Part shown: in pieces, positions 9,205 to 21,707 of the stretch
Layout of the letters: each line of letters opens with the position of its first letter
Numbering within the stretch: position 1 is the first letter of the stretch
NCBI RefSeq assembly: GCF_000248075.1
Contig: NZ_BAFB01000182.1
Span: 1-64,000, forward strand
Reading direction: 5' to 3'
Source of the DNA: Gordonia otitidis NBRC 100426
Lineage (GTDB): Bacteria; Actinomycetota; Actinomycetes; Mycobacteriales; Mycobacteriaceae
DNA: 64,000 bases
Position numbers and translations under genes: made by a program
The notes under the pieces: model-generated
What the model was told of the DNA's origin: nothing
Seen by the model: only the letters and a program-made list of their open reading frames with translations
The model's database searches: none

Positions 9205-9987
9205 ATGGCACCACTGCACACCTACGTCTTTGGTCCGCCCGACGGCACGCCGGTCGTCGCGCTGCACGGTCTCACAGGCCACGGCCGACGGTGGGAACAC
9301 TTCTGCGAAACCCGTATCCCCGGGCTTCGGGTGATCGCGCCCGACCTCCTCGGACACGGGAGGTCGCCGTGGCGGCCACCGTGGGGAATCGACGATCACG
9401 TCGAAGCCGTCGCCGATGTCGTGGCGATGCATCTCGGCGACGCGGTGCGATTCGTGCTCGTCGGGCACTCGTTCGGTGGCGCGATCGCGACGCGCCTCGC
9501 GGTCGGCATGCCCGACCGGATTCGTCGACTCGTCCTGCTCGACCCGGCGCAGGGCCTCAACCCGGTGTTCGCACTCGAAGCCGCCACGGACACGCTCGAC
9601 AACTGGGACTATGCGAACGCCGGCGCCGCGCGTGCCACGAAGCTCGCCGAGGGCTGGTCGGAGGTCCCGGCCGACGATCTCGACCGCGAACTCGAGGAGC
9701 ACCTCGTCGAACGGCCGCACGGACGAGTCGGCTGGCGCATCAGTGAGCCCGCAACCGCGACAGCATGGGGTGAGCTGGCTCGACCGTTCGTCCTGCCGCC
9801 TGCAGGCGTGGACACACACCTCGTCGTCGCCGACCGTGTCGATCCGCCCTTCGTGACGAAGGCGTTCGTCGACGCGTGCACGACTCAGCGCGACGGGGAC
9901 GTCGCGGTCCACCACGTCGACTGCGGGCACATGGTGCCGTTTCTCGAACCCGACCTGTGCGCGCGGCTGATCACCGACGGGGCGTGA
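9205..9987 (+). CDS. Alpha/beta hydrolase (esterase or lipase, LipV-like)
   Basis: 260 residues. Alpha/beta-hydrolase fold with the oxyanion-side motif ALHGLTGHGRRW, nucleophile elbow GHSFG, an acid in the VADRVDPPF strand and the catalytic His in DCGHMVPF. It should hydrolyse a short ester; no signal peptide is visible, so it is cytoplasmic. The ATG at 9205 gives the usual short N-terminus before the first strand; no good ribosome-binding site is seen. Divergent from adnA and followed after 7 nt by the alkyltransferase-like gene. The position equals lipV (Rv3203) in M. tuberculosis, an inference from order. Confidence 0.82.
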   Translation: MAPLHTYVFGPPDGTPVVALHGLTGHGRRWEHFCETRIPGLRVIAPDLLGHGRSPWRPPWGIDDHVEAVADVVAMHLGDAVRFVLVGHSFGGAIATRLAVGMPDRIRRLVLLDPAQGLNPVFALEAATDTLDNWDYANAGAARATKLAEGWSEVPADDLDRELEEHLVERPHGRVGWRISEPATATAWGELARPFVLPPAGVDTHLVVADRVDPPFVTKAFVDACTTQRDGDVAVHHVDCGHMVPFLEPDLCARLITDGA

Positions 9988-9994
9988 CAGTCGC

Positions 9995-10300
9995 ATGGCG
10001 GCGGTGACCGACGCCGACATCGAACGGGTGCGTGCCCTCGTCGCCGCGATCCCCGAGGGTTCGGTGAGCACCTACGGCGATCTCGCGTCCGCGGCGGACC
10101 TCCCGTCGCCGCGCATCGTCGGATGGATCATGCGCACCGACACCGCCGACCTCCCGTGGCATCGGGTCGTGCCGGCATCGGGTCGGCCCGCGCCACATCT
10201 CGCGGCGCGGCAGCTCGAACGGCTACGCGCGGAGGGCGTTCCGATGCGCGACGGTCGCGTCGTGCTGCGCGACTGCCGGTGGGCCGTGCCGACGCGGTGA
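9995..10300 (+). CDS. Alkyltransferase-like (ATL) DNA-damage sensor protein
   Basis: 101 residues, the DNA-binding half of O6-alkylguanine alkyltransferase. The family active site PCHR is replaced by PWHRV (Trp55), so it cannot accept an alkyl group. Proteins with this change bind O6-alkylguanine and hand the lesion to nucleotide-excision repair (known for ATL proteins). Other seen motifs: VSTYGDLA with the helix-turn-helix Tyr27, and the recognition helix SPRIVGWIMR. It is translated just 7 nt after the hydrolase gene, so the two are probably co-transcribed, and it sits beside the AdnAB break-repair genes. Confidence 0.85.
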   Translation: MAAVTDADIERVRALVAAIPEGSVSTYGDLASAADLPSPRIVGWIMRTDTADLPWHRVVPASGRPAPHLAARQLERLRAEGVPMRDGRVVLRDCRWAVPTR

Positions 10301-10401
10301 TGCTCGCTGAACGTGCGTGGAATCGACGAATGCGGGTGCTGCAGCACACACATCGGGCGGTTCGACCCGCATGTCGATGCCGCGACGGCCGAACGGACGC
10401 G

Positions 10402-11256
10402 TCAGAGCATCATCCGCACGATGTCGACAACGCGGGCGAGTCCCGGCAGCGCGCCAGCGGTCGAGCGCGGATGCAATGCGTGTACCGCGAGTCGGAACAT
10501 CGTGGCCCGCAACATCATCTGGGCCCACTCGGGCTGATCTGCCCAACGTTCCACGAGATCGTCGTCGGCTCCGCCCCATGCGAGCGAGTCGACGACGACC
10601 ACCGCCGACGCCCAGGCCGCAGGGCGCCAGTAGGGCACGATGTCGGTGATACCCGGTGCGGCAGCACCCGCGAACAGGACGGTGCCGAACAGATCACCGT
10701 GCACGACCTGTGACGGCACGTCGACGGGTTTCCGCAGGGTCGCGAGGGTCTTGAGCATGTCGACGCTGCGCTTGCCGTCCTCGGAGGTCGGTTCACTCAT
10801 GCCCGCGGCACGCGCGGCCCGTAGCGGCACGTCCTCCCACGCGGCGCGATCGGCCGCGGCGAACACGTCGACGTCGGTGTGCGGCGGCGCGGGCTGCTGC
10901 AGCAGGAATCGTGGGCGTTCGAGGTCGGCGAGCACTTCGTGGAGCCGATCGCAGACCGCGAGAACCTCGTCGTGGCGCGGTTCGGGACAGCCCGCGATGT
11001 AGGTGTCTGCGCGCCAGCCGGACACGACATAGCGGCCGTCGGTGGCGCGGAACGGTCGCGCGATCCGCAGGCCCTCGACGTACAGGTTCTCGCGGACCGA
11101 CGCCGACCACGCTGCGCGAGCGTGGTCGGGAACGAGGGACAAGACCACCTCGCCGACCCGCCACCCGCCCACCCAGGTGTCGCCCATCGCGATGGGCGGG
11201 TGAGCGGTGAGCCCGAACGTGTTGAGCACGTGATCGGGCGGTTGCGGATTCTGCAC
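10402..11256 (-). CDS. Conserved actinobacterial protein with aminoglycoside-phosphotransferase-like fold (TIGR02569 type)
   Basis: 284 residues from the GTG at 11256, chosen because it precedes the conserved-looking PPDHVLNTFGL; the open frame continues 20 codons upstream. The sequence VVHGDLFGTVLF followed by ITDIVPYWRP resembles the catalytic HGDLxxxN and IDxxP parts of small-molecule kinases of the APH/choline kinase type, but the catalytic Asn is absent, so activity is uncertain. It corresponds by order to Rv3205c. The substrate is unknown. Convergent with the alkyltransferase-like gene and upstream of nothing obvious; moeZ ends 149 nt away on the same strand. Confidence 0.7.
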   Translation of the reverse strand: MQNPQPPDHVLNTFGLTAHPPIAMGDTWVGGWRVGEVVLSLVPDHARAAWSASVRENLYVEGLRIARPFRATDGRYVVSGWRADTYIAGCPEPRHDEVLAVCDRLHEVLADLERPRFLLQQPAPPHTDVDVFAAADRAAWEDVPLRAARAAGMSEPTSEDGKRSVDMLKTLATLRKPVDVPSQVVHGDLFGTVLFAGAAAPGITDIVPYWRPAAWASAVVVVDSLAWGGADDDLVERWADQPEWAQMMLRATMFRLAVHALHPRSTAGALPGLARVVDIVRMML

Positions 11257-11405
11257 GTCTGCAGAGATTACCGAGCACACCGCACTATCGGCCGCAGCGA
11301 CGCGGACCCTGATCAAAGCGTTCTGCGCGAGATTCCCGCTCGATCATTCGCACACCGCTCCACGGACGGGTGACGATGACCGGGCCGGAAGGTCCACCCG
11401 GAGGC

Positions 11406-12578
11406 TCAGTAGACGGGCAGTTCCTTGTCGACCTGGTTGGCCCACGCCGTCACGCCGCCCTGCAGATGGGTGGCGTCGGCGAAGCCCGCACGCTTCAACG
11501 CGGCAAGTGCCTCGGCCGAGCGGATACCCGTCTTGCAGTAGAGCACCGTCGGACGATCCTGCGGGATCTCCGCGAGTGCCGCGCCCGAGAGGATGTCGCC
11601 CTTCGGGATCAGCGTCGCGCCGTCGATGTGCACGATGTCCCACTCGACGGGTTCGCGGACGTCGATCAGCGCGAGTTTCTCGCCGGAATCGATCCGCTCC
11701 TTGAGTTCGCGTGGGGTGAGTGTCGAACCGTCGGCCGCTTGGGCGGCCTCGTCGGAGACGACCCCGCAGAACTCTTCGTAGTCGATCAGCCCCGTGATAC
11801 GTTCGCCCTCCGGATCCTTGCGGATCTTGATGGTGCGATAGGTCATGTCGAGAGCGTCGTAGACCATCAGGCGTCCGAGGAGTGGTTCCCCGATCCCGCA
11901 GATCAGCTTGATCGCCTCGGTACCCATGATCGAACCGATGGATGCGCACAGGATGCCCAGGACGCCGCCCTCGGCGCAGGAGGGAACCATCCCGGGCGGC
12001 GGAGCCTGCGGATAAAGGTCGCGGTAATTGATGCCGCGACCATCGGGGGCATCCTCCCAGAACACGGAGGCCTGGCCCTCGAAGCGGTAGATCGATCCCC
12101 ACACGTACGGCTTGTGTGCGAGCACAGCGGCGTCGTTGACCAGGTAGCGCGTGGCGAAATTGTCGGTGCCGTCGATGATGAGGTCGTAGGTGGAGAACAA
12201 CTCGATCGCGCCCTCTGGCTCGAGTCGTTCGTCGTGGATGTTCACCGTGACATACGGGTTGATCTCCTGGATCGAATCGCGTGCGCTCTCGGCTTTCGGT
12301 CGGCCGATGTCGGACTGCCCGTGGATGACCTGCCGCTGCAGGTTGGACTCGTCGACGACGTCGAATTCGACGATGCCGATGGTGCCCACGCCTGCTGCGG
12401 CGAGGTAGAGCAACGTCGGAGACCCGAGGCCACCTGCACCGATCACGAGCACTCTGGCGTTCTTCAGACGCTTCTGCCCGTCCATCCCGACATCGGGAAT
12501 GATCAGATGCCTGCTGTAGCGGGCGACTTCGTCATTGGACAGTTCTGCCGCGGGCGCGACAAGCGGTGGCAAGGACAC
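11406..12578 (-). CDS. moeZ: Adenylyltransferase/sulfurtransferase MoeZ
   Basis: 390 residues. The N-terminal E1-like domain has GAGGLGSP (about 47-54) for ATP and activates the C-terminal glycine of small sulfur-carrier proteins such as MoaD-, ThiS- or CysO-like partners. The Cys in VPSCAEGGV is the likely adenylate-attack residue. The C-terminal rhodanese domain has the persulfide loop YCKTGIRSAEA. The enzyme therefore adenylates and then sulfurates carriers used for molybdopterin, cysteine and thio-cofactor synthesis in the cytoplasm. The length matches full MoeZ/MoeBR proteins. Orthologous position to Rv3206c. Confidence 0.93.
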   Translation of the reverse strand: MSLPPLVAPAAELSNDEVARYSRHLIIPDVGMDGQKRLKNARVLVIGAGGLGSPTLLYLAAAGVGTIGIVEFDVVDESNLQRQVIHGQSDIGRPKAESARDSIQEINPYVTVNIHDERLEPEGAIELFSTYDLIIDGTDNFATRYLVNDAAVLAHKPYVWGSIYRFEGQASVFWEDAPDGRGINYRDLYPQAPPPGMVPSCAEGGVLGILCASIGSIMGTEAIKLICGIGEPLLGRLMVYDALDMTYRTIKIRKDPEGERITGLIDYEEFCGVVSDEAAQAADGSTLTPRELKERIDSGEKLALIDVREPVEWDIVHIDGATLIPKGDILSGAALAEIPQDRPTVLYCKTGIRSAEALAALKRAGFADATHLQGGVTAWANQVDKELPVY

Positions 12579-12699
12579 TACGACGCCTCCGTCTGGTGTG
12601 TTTTCGACTCACCTTGGCAACGGTCCGCGGTGCACAGGCATTCCCTGCCGCCATTCCTGCCTCATCGTCGTCACGGGGAGGAACGTCGCGAGAGCGCGA

Positions 12700-14718
<2,019 letters not shown>

Positions 14719-14736
14719 CTCCAGGGGCTCTCGCTG

Positions 14737-14967
14737 TCAGCTACCGAAACCCACGCGTCGGATTTCCGAACTCCCCACCTCGACGTAGGCGATCTTGGTC
14801 ACGGGAATGAGAAACCGAGAGCCCTTGTCGTCGGTCAGGGTCAGCAGTGACTCCTTGCCGGCGAGCGCGGACTCCACGGTCGCCAGCGCCTTGTCACCGG
14901 TCAGGGTCGATTGGATGGACAGTTCTCGCGGGCTGTCGGTGATGCCGATCTTCACTTCGACGGACAT
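14737..14967 (-). CDS. DUF3107 small protein (TB9.4-like)
   Basis: 76 residues, start ATG at 14967 with GGAAGGG upstream at proper distance. The protein begins MSVEVKIGITDSPREL and ends in an acidic/hydrophobic mix typical of the DUF3107 family, known in mycobacteria as the 9.4-kDa antigen Rv3208A. The function is unknown. No signal peptide. It is convergent with the TetR gene, with only 18 nt between stop codons. Confidence 0.85.
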   Translation of the reverse strand: MSVEVKIGITDSPRELSIQSTLTGDKALATVESALAGKESLLTLTDDKGSRFLIPVTKIAYVEVGSSEIRRVGFGS

Positions 14968-15167
14968 GGCCACCCTTCCGTGGTCGATGCCGCGCGGGAC
15001 TCGCGCGACGGGGCCTTCCAAGACACCAGCGCCCGATCACTCGGGCGCCGCAGAGCCTGTGGCACAAGGCTAGTGCAGTGCCGCCGACCGCGGACACCCG
15101 CTCCGCTGACAGCGAACTAACCCGACCGACAGCGAACCAACCCGGCCTCGGGCGCCGCTGTGCCGTC

Positions 15168-15869
15168 TCAGCCGAGCCCGAGGTCGGCCATGCGCGCGCT
15201 GTGCCGGTCGGCGACGACGTCGAAGAACCCTGCCATGCCCTGCAACGATGCCGCGCCCGAGAAGAGCAGGCCGGTGACCTCCTCCTCGGCAGCGAGCACC
15301 CACTGCGCGTGCGTGATGGCCTCGCCCAGCAGTCGCCGCCCCCACAGCGTCAGCGGCGACCGCAGTGCGGGGTTCGCGTCGATGGCTGCGCGCACCTCGT
15401 CGCGGGCGAACGACGAGCTGCCCGTCGCCGACATCACCTCGGCGACCACCGCGCGCGGTGCGGGTGGCAGAGCACCCGAGACCTCTGCATAGAAATCGGC
15501 TGCCAGACCATCGGCGATGTACGCCTTCACCAGTGCTTCGTACCAGGTCTTGGGATTGGTGACGCGATGGTATTCGTCGAACACCGCGCTGTAGCGCACG
15601 ACGGCCTCCGCCGGGTCGAGGCCACAACGACTCACCTGTTCCGAGAGCTTCTCGAAGTGGGCGATCTCCGAGGCGACCATGCGTGCGATGTTGATGCGTC
15701 CCTGGACGTCGGGCGCCATCGCCGACTCCTCGATCAGGCGGTGGAACGCGGCGAACTCGCCCGCGAGCAGCACCGAGTAGAGCTTGCCGATCGCCGGGTC
15801 CTCCGGATCGATCGACGTGGTGGACGACGGTCCGGAAGTGGGCTCGGAGGAGGGCGCAGCAGACGACAT
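15168..15869 (-). CDS. Ferritin-like fold protein
   Basis: 233 residues from the ATG at 15869. After a Ser/Pro-rich start the protein is all helical. The helices carry LLAGEFAAFHRLIEE, MVASEIAHFEKL and AITHAQWVLAAEEE, which resemble the E..ExxH carboxylate ligands of ferritin-like di-iron proteins (Rv3210c family, sometimes likened to tRNA hydroxylase MiaE). Whether it binds iron is not settled, because the first motif has Glu and His but the pairs are irregular. It is divergent from rhlE across a 330-nt gap. Confidence 0.75.
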   Translation of the reverse strand: MSSAAPSSEPTSGPSSTTSIDPEDPAIGKLYSVLLAGEFAAFHRLIEESAMAPDVQGRINIARMVASEIAHFEKLSEQVSRCGLDPAEAVVRYSAVFDEYHRVTNPKTWYEALVKAYIADGLAADFYAEVSGALPPAPRAVVAEVMSATGSSSFARDEVRAAIDANPALRSPLTLWGRRLLGEAITHAQWVLAAEEEVTGLLFSGAASLQGMAGFFDVVADRHSARMADLGLG

Positions 15870-16199
15870 GAGGCGATGGTAGGCGGGGCTCGATCTCTTC
15901 ACCAAGTACACTTGACAACGGTGCACTGACGCGAACGTGACATGTCGGCACGCCGGACTCGTCCGCGCGGAACCGATACCGTCACCGCGACACCGCGGAA
16001 ACGCAGGCAGCGAGATAAACGGCCACCGACCGCGGGGCACCAGACATTGCGCGCGCACTCATCGAGCCCACGCCTTCGCAGGCCGGACTGTTCCGGATAT
16101 GCGGAGAACCGCATGTCATCGCCGACATGATCGGGGTGACCTTCTCAGTGGAGCCTTTTCGTGCGTGCTGGAACAGATGCGAAAGGCACACAAGAAAAC
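15870..16199. promoter_or_regulatory. 330-nt intergenic region with rhlE leader hairpins
   Basis: No gene is supported here. A TTGACA hexamer lies at 15912-15917 without a clear -10 partner. Close to rhlE the leader can form two hairpins that share bases: ATGCGG-AGAA-CCGCAT (16099-16114) and CATGTC-ATCGCC-GACATG (16112-16129). Only one can form at a time. DEAD-box helicase genes often have long, structured leaders that sense cold or their own product; that link is inference. Confidence 0.45.
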
Positions 16200-17840
<1,641 letters not shown>

Positions 17841-17889
17841 GCGTCAACTGATCCGGTACTGAGGTGATCAATCCGCGCGCGGGGCGCCC

Positions 17890-19176
17890 GTGAGACGTAT
17901 CGCCCCTGAACGACGCACCCGCGTCGACCTGGTGGTGACCGCTGTCATCGTCGTGGTCGTCATCGTGGTCAGTGTCGTGGTGTGGTCGGTCAGTCCCGTC
18001 CGCCACGCCGACAGCGCCCAGGCGTCGGCGCCTGCACCCGAGGTCGCACCCGCGACGGCCGTGCCGCGCGGTCTGCGCGTCGCGTGGACCGCTCAGTCGG
18101 GCGCGACGACCGTTCCCGCTGTCTCTAGGTCGGTCGTCGTGTCAGCCGATCACGGCACGGTTGTCGGGCATGATCCGACGACGGGGCGACAACTGTGGCG
18201 ATACGAACGCAACCTCTCGTTGTGCTCGGCGGTCGCGGCCTGGCCGTCGAGCAGCGACGAGGTGCTCGCGGCGTACCGCAACTCGCGTGGATGCTCTGAG
18301 GTCACCGCGCTGGCCTCGTCGACCGGACAGCGTAAGGGTGCACGCACCTCCGACGCGGACGACAACATGACGCTCGTCGCCGACTCGGGTTACGTGCTCG
18401 CCCTCGGCGATCGGCGCCTCGAGACATGGGGATCGAACCTGGTGCGCGGGATCGAATACGGCCGCGTGAGCGCACCGGTGAAGCCCGGGACGCAACCCGG
18501 TCGCGTGGACTGCAGGTTGTACTCGGGGTCCGTCAGCGGCGACCGCGTCGCGGTGATCGAACGTTGTGAGAACGACCCCGGTTATCGCCTCACGGTCCTC
18601 GGTGCCGTGCTCGACAGTGACGAGAAGGTCAAGCAGTACGGGTCGTCGCTGATCACCGACACTGCATTGGGGCCGCCACCGGTGGTGGTGGCCATGAGCA
18701 CCTCGGCGATTGCCGTCTACGACGGCGGAGCCGACCCGTCGACGACCTCGGGGCGGGGCGACGTCCGGCCCGAGGGCGCAACCATCCGCGGGTTCGACTC
18801 CGACGGTGCACCCGGCCCGGTGAGCACCGTGCAGGGGCCTGTCTCCCCGCCGTCGGACAGTGTTGCGCTGACCAGCGAAGGGCTGGTCACCTTCTTCACC
18901 GGATCGGCGACGATCGTCCTCGACGGGCAGACGATGCGACCGATCTACCAGGTACCGCAGACCCTCGGGCCGGGCGAGACCATGGCGGGGCAACTCCTCC
19001 TCCCGACGAGGGCGGGCATCAGTGTCCGCGACCCGGCGACCGGGCGCGAGACGAGCACCATCGGCTTCCCCCGCGACGACGCAACCGCCACCACGAGCCT
19101 TCGGGTCATCGGCAACGAGGTCGTCGAACAACACGGCTCGACCATCCGCGCGCTGGTGTCCACCGACCCCAACTGA
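17890..19176 (+). CDS. Membrane-anchored beta-propeller-like protein (Rv3212 type)
   Basis: 428 residues from the GTG at 17890. Basic N-terminus, then one long Val/Ile helix (LVVTAVIVVVVIVVSVVVW), then a mostly beta extracytoplasmic domain. Repeats of the type HGTVVGHDPTTGRQLWRYE look like a PQQ/WD-type propeller blade. Two cysteine pairs (LSLC/RGC and DC/ERC) may be disulfides. The role is unknown. It lies 49 nt behind rhlE, likely in the same transcript. The stop codon is inside a 17-bp tandem repeat that continues downstream. Confidence 0.78.
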   Translation: MRRIAPERRTRVDLVVTAVIVVVVIVVSVVVWSVSPVRHADSAQASAPAPEVAPATAVPRGLRVAWTAQSGATTVPAVSRSVVVSADHGTVVGHDPTTGRQLWRYERNLSLCSAVAAWPSSSDEVLAAYRNSRGCSEVTALASSTGQRKGARTSDADDNMTLVADSGYVLALGDRRLETWGSNLVRGIEYGRVSAPVKPGTQPGRVDCRLYSGSVSGDRVAVIERCENDPGYRLTVLGAVLDSDEKVKQYGSSLITDTALGPPPVVVAMSTSAIAVYDGGADPSTTSGRGDVRPEGATIRGFDSDGAPGPVSTVQGPVSPPSDSVALTSEGLVTFFTGSATIVLDGQTMRPIYQVPQTLGPGETMAGQLLLPTRAGISVRDPATGRETSTIGFPRDDATATTSLRVIGNEVVEQHGSTIRALVSTDPN

Positions 19177-19239
19177 CCACAGGTGCCCACTGACCACCGA
19201 CGCCAACCGACCACAGGCGCCGACTGACCATAGTCCCGC
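19172..19239. repeat. 17-bp tandem repeat, 4 units, starting on a stop codon
   Basis: Units ACTGACCACAGGTGCCC, ACTGACCACCGACGCCA, ACCGACCACAGGCGCCG and ACTGACCATAGTCCCGC follow each other without gaps (starts 19172, 19189, 19206, 19223). The TGA stop of the preceding gene is in the first unit, and two further units keep the TGA. The repeat fills the gap between two convergent genes. Confidence 0.9.
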
Positions 19240-19260
19240 CCCGTGTGATCGGAGTCCAGG

Positions 19261-20052
19261 TCAGCTCGGGTCGAAGGTCCGGACCTCCTCGCCTGCTTCC
19301 CAGTGCTTCCAGAGATTCTCGGCCAGGTCGCGATATGCGTTGGCGCCCTTGTTCTTTCGCCCTCGCATCACCGACGCTCCGGACGCCGACGCCTCGGCGA
19401 AACGTACCGTGCGCGGGATCGGCGGATCGAGCACCGGGAGGTCGTAACGGTCCGAGACGTCGGAGAGCACGTCCCGACTGTGCGTGGTGCGGGCGTCGAA
19501 CAGCGTCGCCACGGCACCGAGCATGGTGAGGCCGGGATTGGTGATCTGCTGTACCTCGTTGACCGTCCGCAGAAGCTGGCCGACGCCGCGGTGCGCGAGG
19601 GTCTCGCACTGCAACGGGACGATCACCTCGTCGGCCGCGGTGAGACCGTTGAGCGTGAGAACACCCAATGAGGGCGGGCAGTCGATCAGGATGACGTCGT
19701 AATCCTCGGCCACTTCGGCGAGCGCGCGTTTCAACGCGTATTCGCGCCCCGGTCGCATCAACAGCAACGCCTCTGCGCCCGCGAGGTCGATCGTCGCGGG
19801 CAGCAGTGTCACGTTGTCGGACGTGTCGAGGAGGACATCGGCGATCTCCTCGTCACCGAGGAGTACGTCGTGCACCGAGGCCTCGAGCTGATCAGGATCG
19901 TGCCCGAGCGAAAACGTAAGGCACCCTTGTGGATCGAGATCGACGACGAGCACCGACGCGTCCAGATCGGCGAGCGCGGCGCCCAATGACTCGACGGTGG
20001 TGGTCTTGGCGACCCCACCCTTCTGATTCGCTACCGCCAGCATCCGCGTCAT
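19261..20052 (-). CDS. ParA/Soj-family ATPase
   Basis: 263 residues. The deviant Walker A box KGGVAKTTT (11-19) with the signature lysine, the Walker B VILIDCPPSLG and VVDLDPQG define a ParA-type dimerising ATPase. These act in positioning or partition of cargo. No ParB-like gene is adjacent, so this is probably an orphan ParA-like protein (Rv3213c slot), not the chromosomal segregation ParA near oriC. The C-terminus contains RGRKNKGANAYRDLAENLW. Downstream gene is convergent. Confidence 0.88.
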   Translation of the reverse strand: MTRMLAVANQKGGVAKTTTVESLGAALADLDASVLVVDLDPQGCLTFSLGHDPDQLEASVHDVLLGDEEIADVLLDTSDNVTLLPATIDLAGAEALLLMRPGREYALKRALAEVAEDYDVILIDCPPSLGVLTLNGLTAADEVIVPLQCETLAHRGVGQLLRTVNEVQQITNPGLTMLGAVATLFDARTTHSRDVLSDVSDRYDLPVLDPPIPRTVRFAEASASGASVMRGRKNKGANAYRDLAENLWKHWEAGEEVRTFDPS

Positions 20053-20168
20053 GCGCTCACTCTACGACCCGCCCGGTCACAGCGTCTCGGGCGCACGCGG
20101 TTGTCACACACTATTTCCACGGTGTGACCGACATCAACTGTTCTGCCGCTGTGCTCACGCGGTCTCAG

Positions 20169-20229
20169 CTCACTCCGCCCCGTCCTCACACCGCCCCGTC
20201 TCACTCCGCCCCGTCTCACTTCGCACCGT
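20169..20229. repeat. 15-bp tandem repeat, 4 units, over a stop codon
   Basis: Units CTCACTCCGCCCCGT, CTCACACCGCCCCGT, CTCACTCCGCCCCGT and CTCACTTCGCACCGT, with one extra C between the first and second. The stop codon of the membrane-protein gene (TCA on the plus strand, 20216-20218) is in the fourth unit, and the other units lie downstream of that gene. Confidence 0.88.
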
Positions 20230-20698
20230 CGAGTTCGCCCGAGATCCATCGCACCGATGCCGGATGGAAGAGCAGCACCAGGGTGACGACCGCCGCGATC
20301 GCCAACGGAATGGCGAAGCCCACCTGGTGGCTCGTGAACAGGTAATAGGCGACGGGAAGGAGCAGGATCTGCGCGACCAACGAGATGGCCCGACCCCAGC
20401 GCCGTCCGCGCATCAGCGCGACACCGCCGACCAGGACACCACCGAAGATGATGCCGAACCAGGCTGCGGTGCCGTATCCGCTGATGGCGGCCTCGTGATG
20501 TCCCGCGGCAGCTCGGATCACCAGCACGATCGCGAAGATCACCGCGATCGCTCCTTCGAGCGCGGTGATGGCACCTGCCACCCGCAGTTGAACCGGGCAG
20601 CGCGCAGTCACACTCGACGCCGCGCCGGCCGGTGGCCGACCGGCGCGCTGTGCCGACGAGCGTCCTTGTCGGTCGGCTGGGCCCTGCTCTTTGCTCAC
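20216..20698 (-). CDS. Small integral membrane protein (Rv3217c-like)
   Basis: 160 residues. A charged N-terminal 35 residues are followed by four predicted membrane helices: AGAITALEGAIAVIFAIVLV, AAWFGIIFGGVLVGGVALM, ISLVAQILLLPVAYYLF and FAIPLAIAAVVTLVLLF. No catalytic motif is visible. Divergent from the lipid kinase gene, with 76 nt between starts, as in the Rv3217c-Rv3218 pair. Function unknown. Confidence 0.8.
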   Translation of the reverse strand: MSKEQGPADRQGRSSAQRAGRPPAGAASSVTARCPVQLRVAGAITALEGAIAVIFAIVLVIRAAAGHHEAAISGYGTAAWFGIIFGGVLVGGVALMRGRRWGRAISLVAQILLLPVAYYLFTSHQVGFAIPLAIAAVVTLVLLFHPASVRWISGELDGAK

Positions 20699-20774
20699 CC
20701 GTCCAGACTATGGGGTGCTCGGAGCAAGGGGTCGCAGGGTGGGCGATCGTGGCGACCCCATATCCTCGGGAGTC

Positions 20775-21707
20775 GTGCGCGTCATGCTCATCGTCAACCC
20801 CTTTGCGACCGCGACCACGGCCGCGGGTCGCGACGCGCTCGTCAACACCCTCGGCGCCCACGTACCCGTCGACGTCGAACACACCACCCATCGTGGCCAC
20901 GCGGGCGAGCTCGGCGCGCGGGCCAGACGTGAGGGATACGACGTGGTCGTCGTGCACGGTGGCGACGGCTCGGTCAACGAGGTGACCAACGGCCTTCTCG
21001 GCACTCCGGCAGAGTTCGATCCCACCCTCACCCGCCCCGCGCTGGCCATCATCCCCGGCGGAAGCGCCAACGTGTTCGCGCGCACACTCGGCGTCGATTC
21101 GGATCCGTTGCGCGCGACACGCCAACTCATCGATCTCCTCGACGCGTCGTCGATTCACCGAATCGGACTGGGGCACACAGATACTCGATGGTTTCTGTTC
21201 AACGCGGGCATGGGTATGGATGCCGTCGTGGTCCACGCGATGGAGGACAAACGCCACTCGGGAAAGGCGGCCACACCCGGCCGCTACCTCTGGACGACGA
21301 TCAGTTGTTTCGTGCGCGGATCGTCGAATCAACCCGCCTTCCGGGTGCGGTTCGACGGGCACGACCCGGTCGACGGTGTGCGTTTCGCCTTCGTGAGCAA
21401 CACCACGCCGTGGACATTTCTGGGTAACCACGAGATCAGGACAAATCCCCACACCGACCTCACGAGCCGACTCGGAGTGTTCGCCGCGACCTCGACGGGG
21501 GTGATGCGCAACATCGGACTCGCGACCCGCCTGCTCACCCATCGCGAGCCCAGGGCACCCCACCTGATCCGGGACGACGACGTCGAATGGGTACAGTTCG
21601 ACGCCGACGAGCCCATCGACGTCCAGATGGACGGGGATTACGTGGGAGAGTTCACGTCGATTCGCTTCACCCATCGCGAGGGCGTCCTCGACGTCGTCGC
21701 CCCCTGA
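20775..21707 (+). CDS. Diacylglycerol kinase-family lipid kinase
   Basis: 310 residues from the GTG at 20775 (an ATG at 20784 is possible). The fold signature is complete: LIVNPFATATT at the start, VVVHGGDGSVNEVTNGL (GGDGT-type nucleotide motif with Ser for Thr), IIPGGSANVFARTLG, and a C-terminal beta-sandwich ending in MDGDYVGEF. It phosphorylates a lipid or sphingoid substrate at the membrane; which one cannot be told. TATCCT at 20761-20766 lies eight bases before the GTG, so a leaderless transcript is plausible. whiB1 follows after about 500 nt. Confidence 0.87.
   Translation: MRVMLIVNPFATATTAAGRDALVNTLGAHVPVDVEHTTHRGHAGELGARARREGYDVVVVHGGDGSVNEVTNGLLGTPAEFDPTLTRPALAIIPGGSANVFARTLGVDSDPLRATRQLIDLLDASSIHRIGLGHTDTRWFLFNAGMGMDAVVVHAMEDKRHSGKAATPGRYLWTTISCFVRGSSNQPAFRVRFDGHDPVDGVRFAFVSNTTPWTFLGNHEIRTNPHTDLTSRLGVFAATSTGVMRNIGLATRLLTHREPRAPHLIRDDDVEWVQFDADEPIDVQMDGDYVGEFTSIRFTHREGVLDVVAP

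Noticed and set aside
16161-16199. Upstream start for rhlE (13 extra residues)
   Set aside because: No ribosome-binding site and no family similarity in the added part; the ATG at 16200 is better placed.
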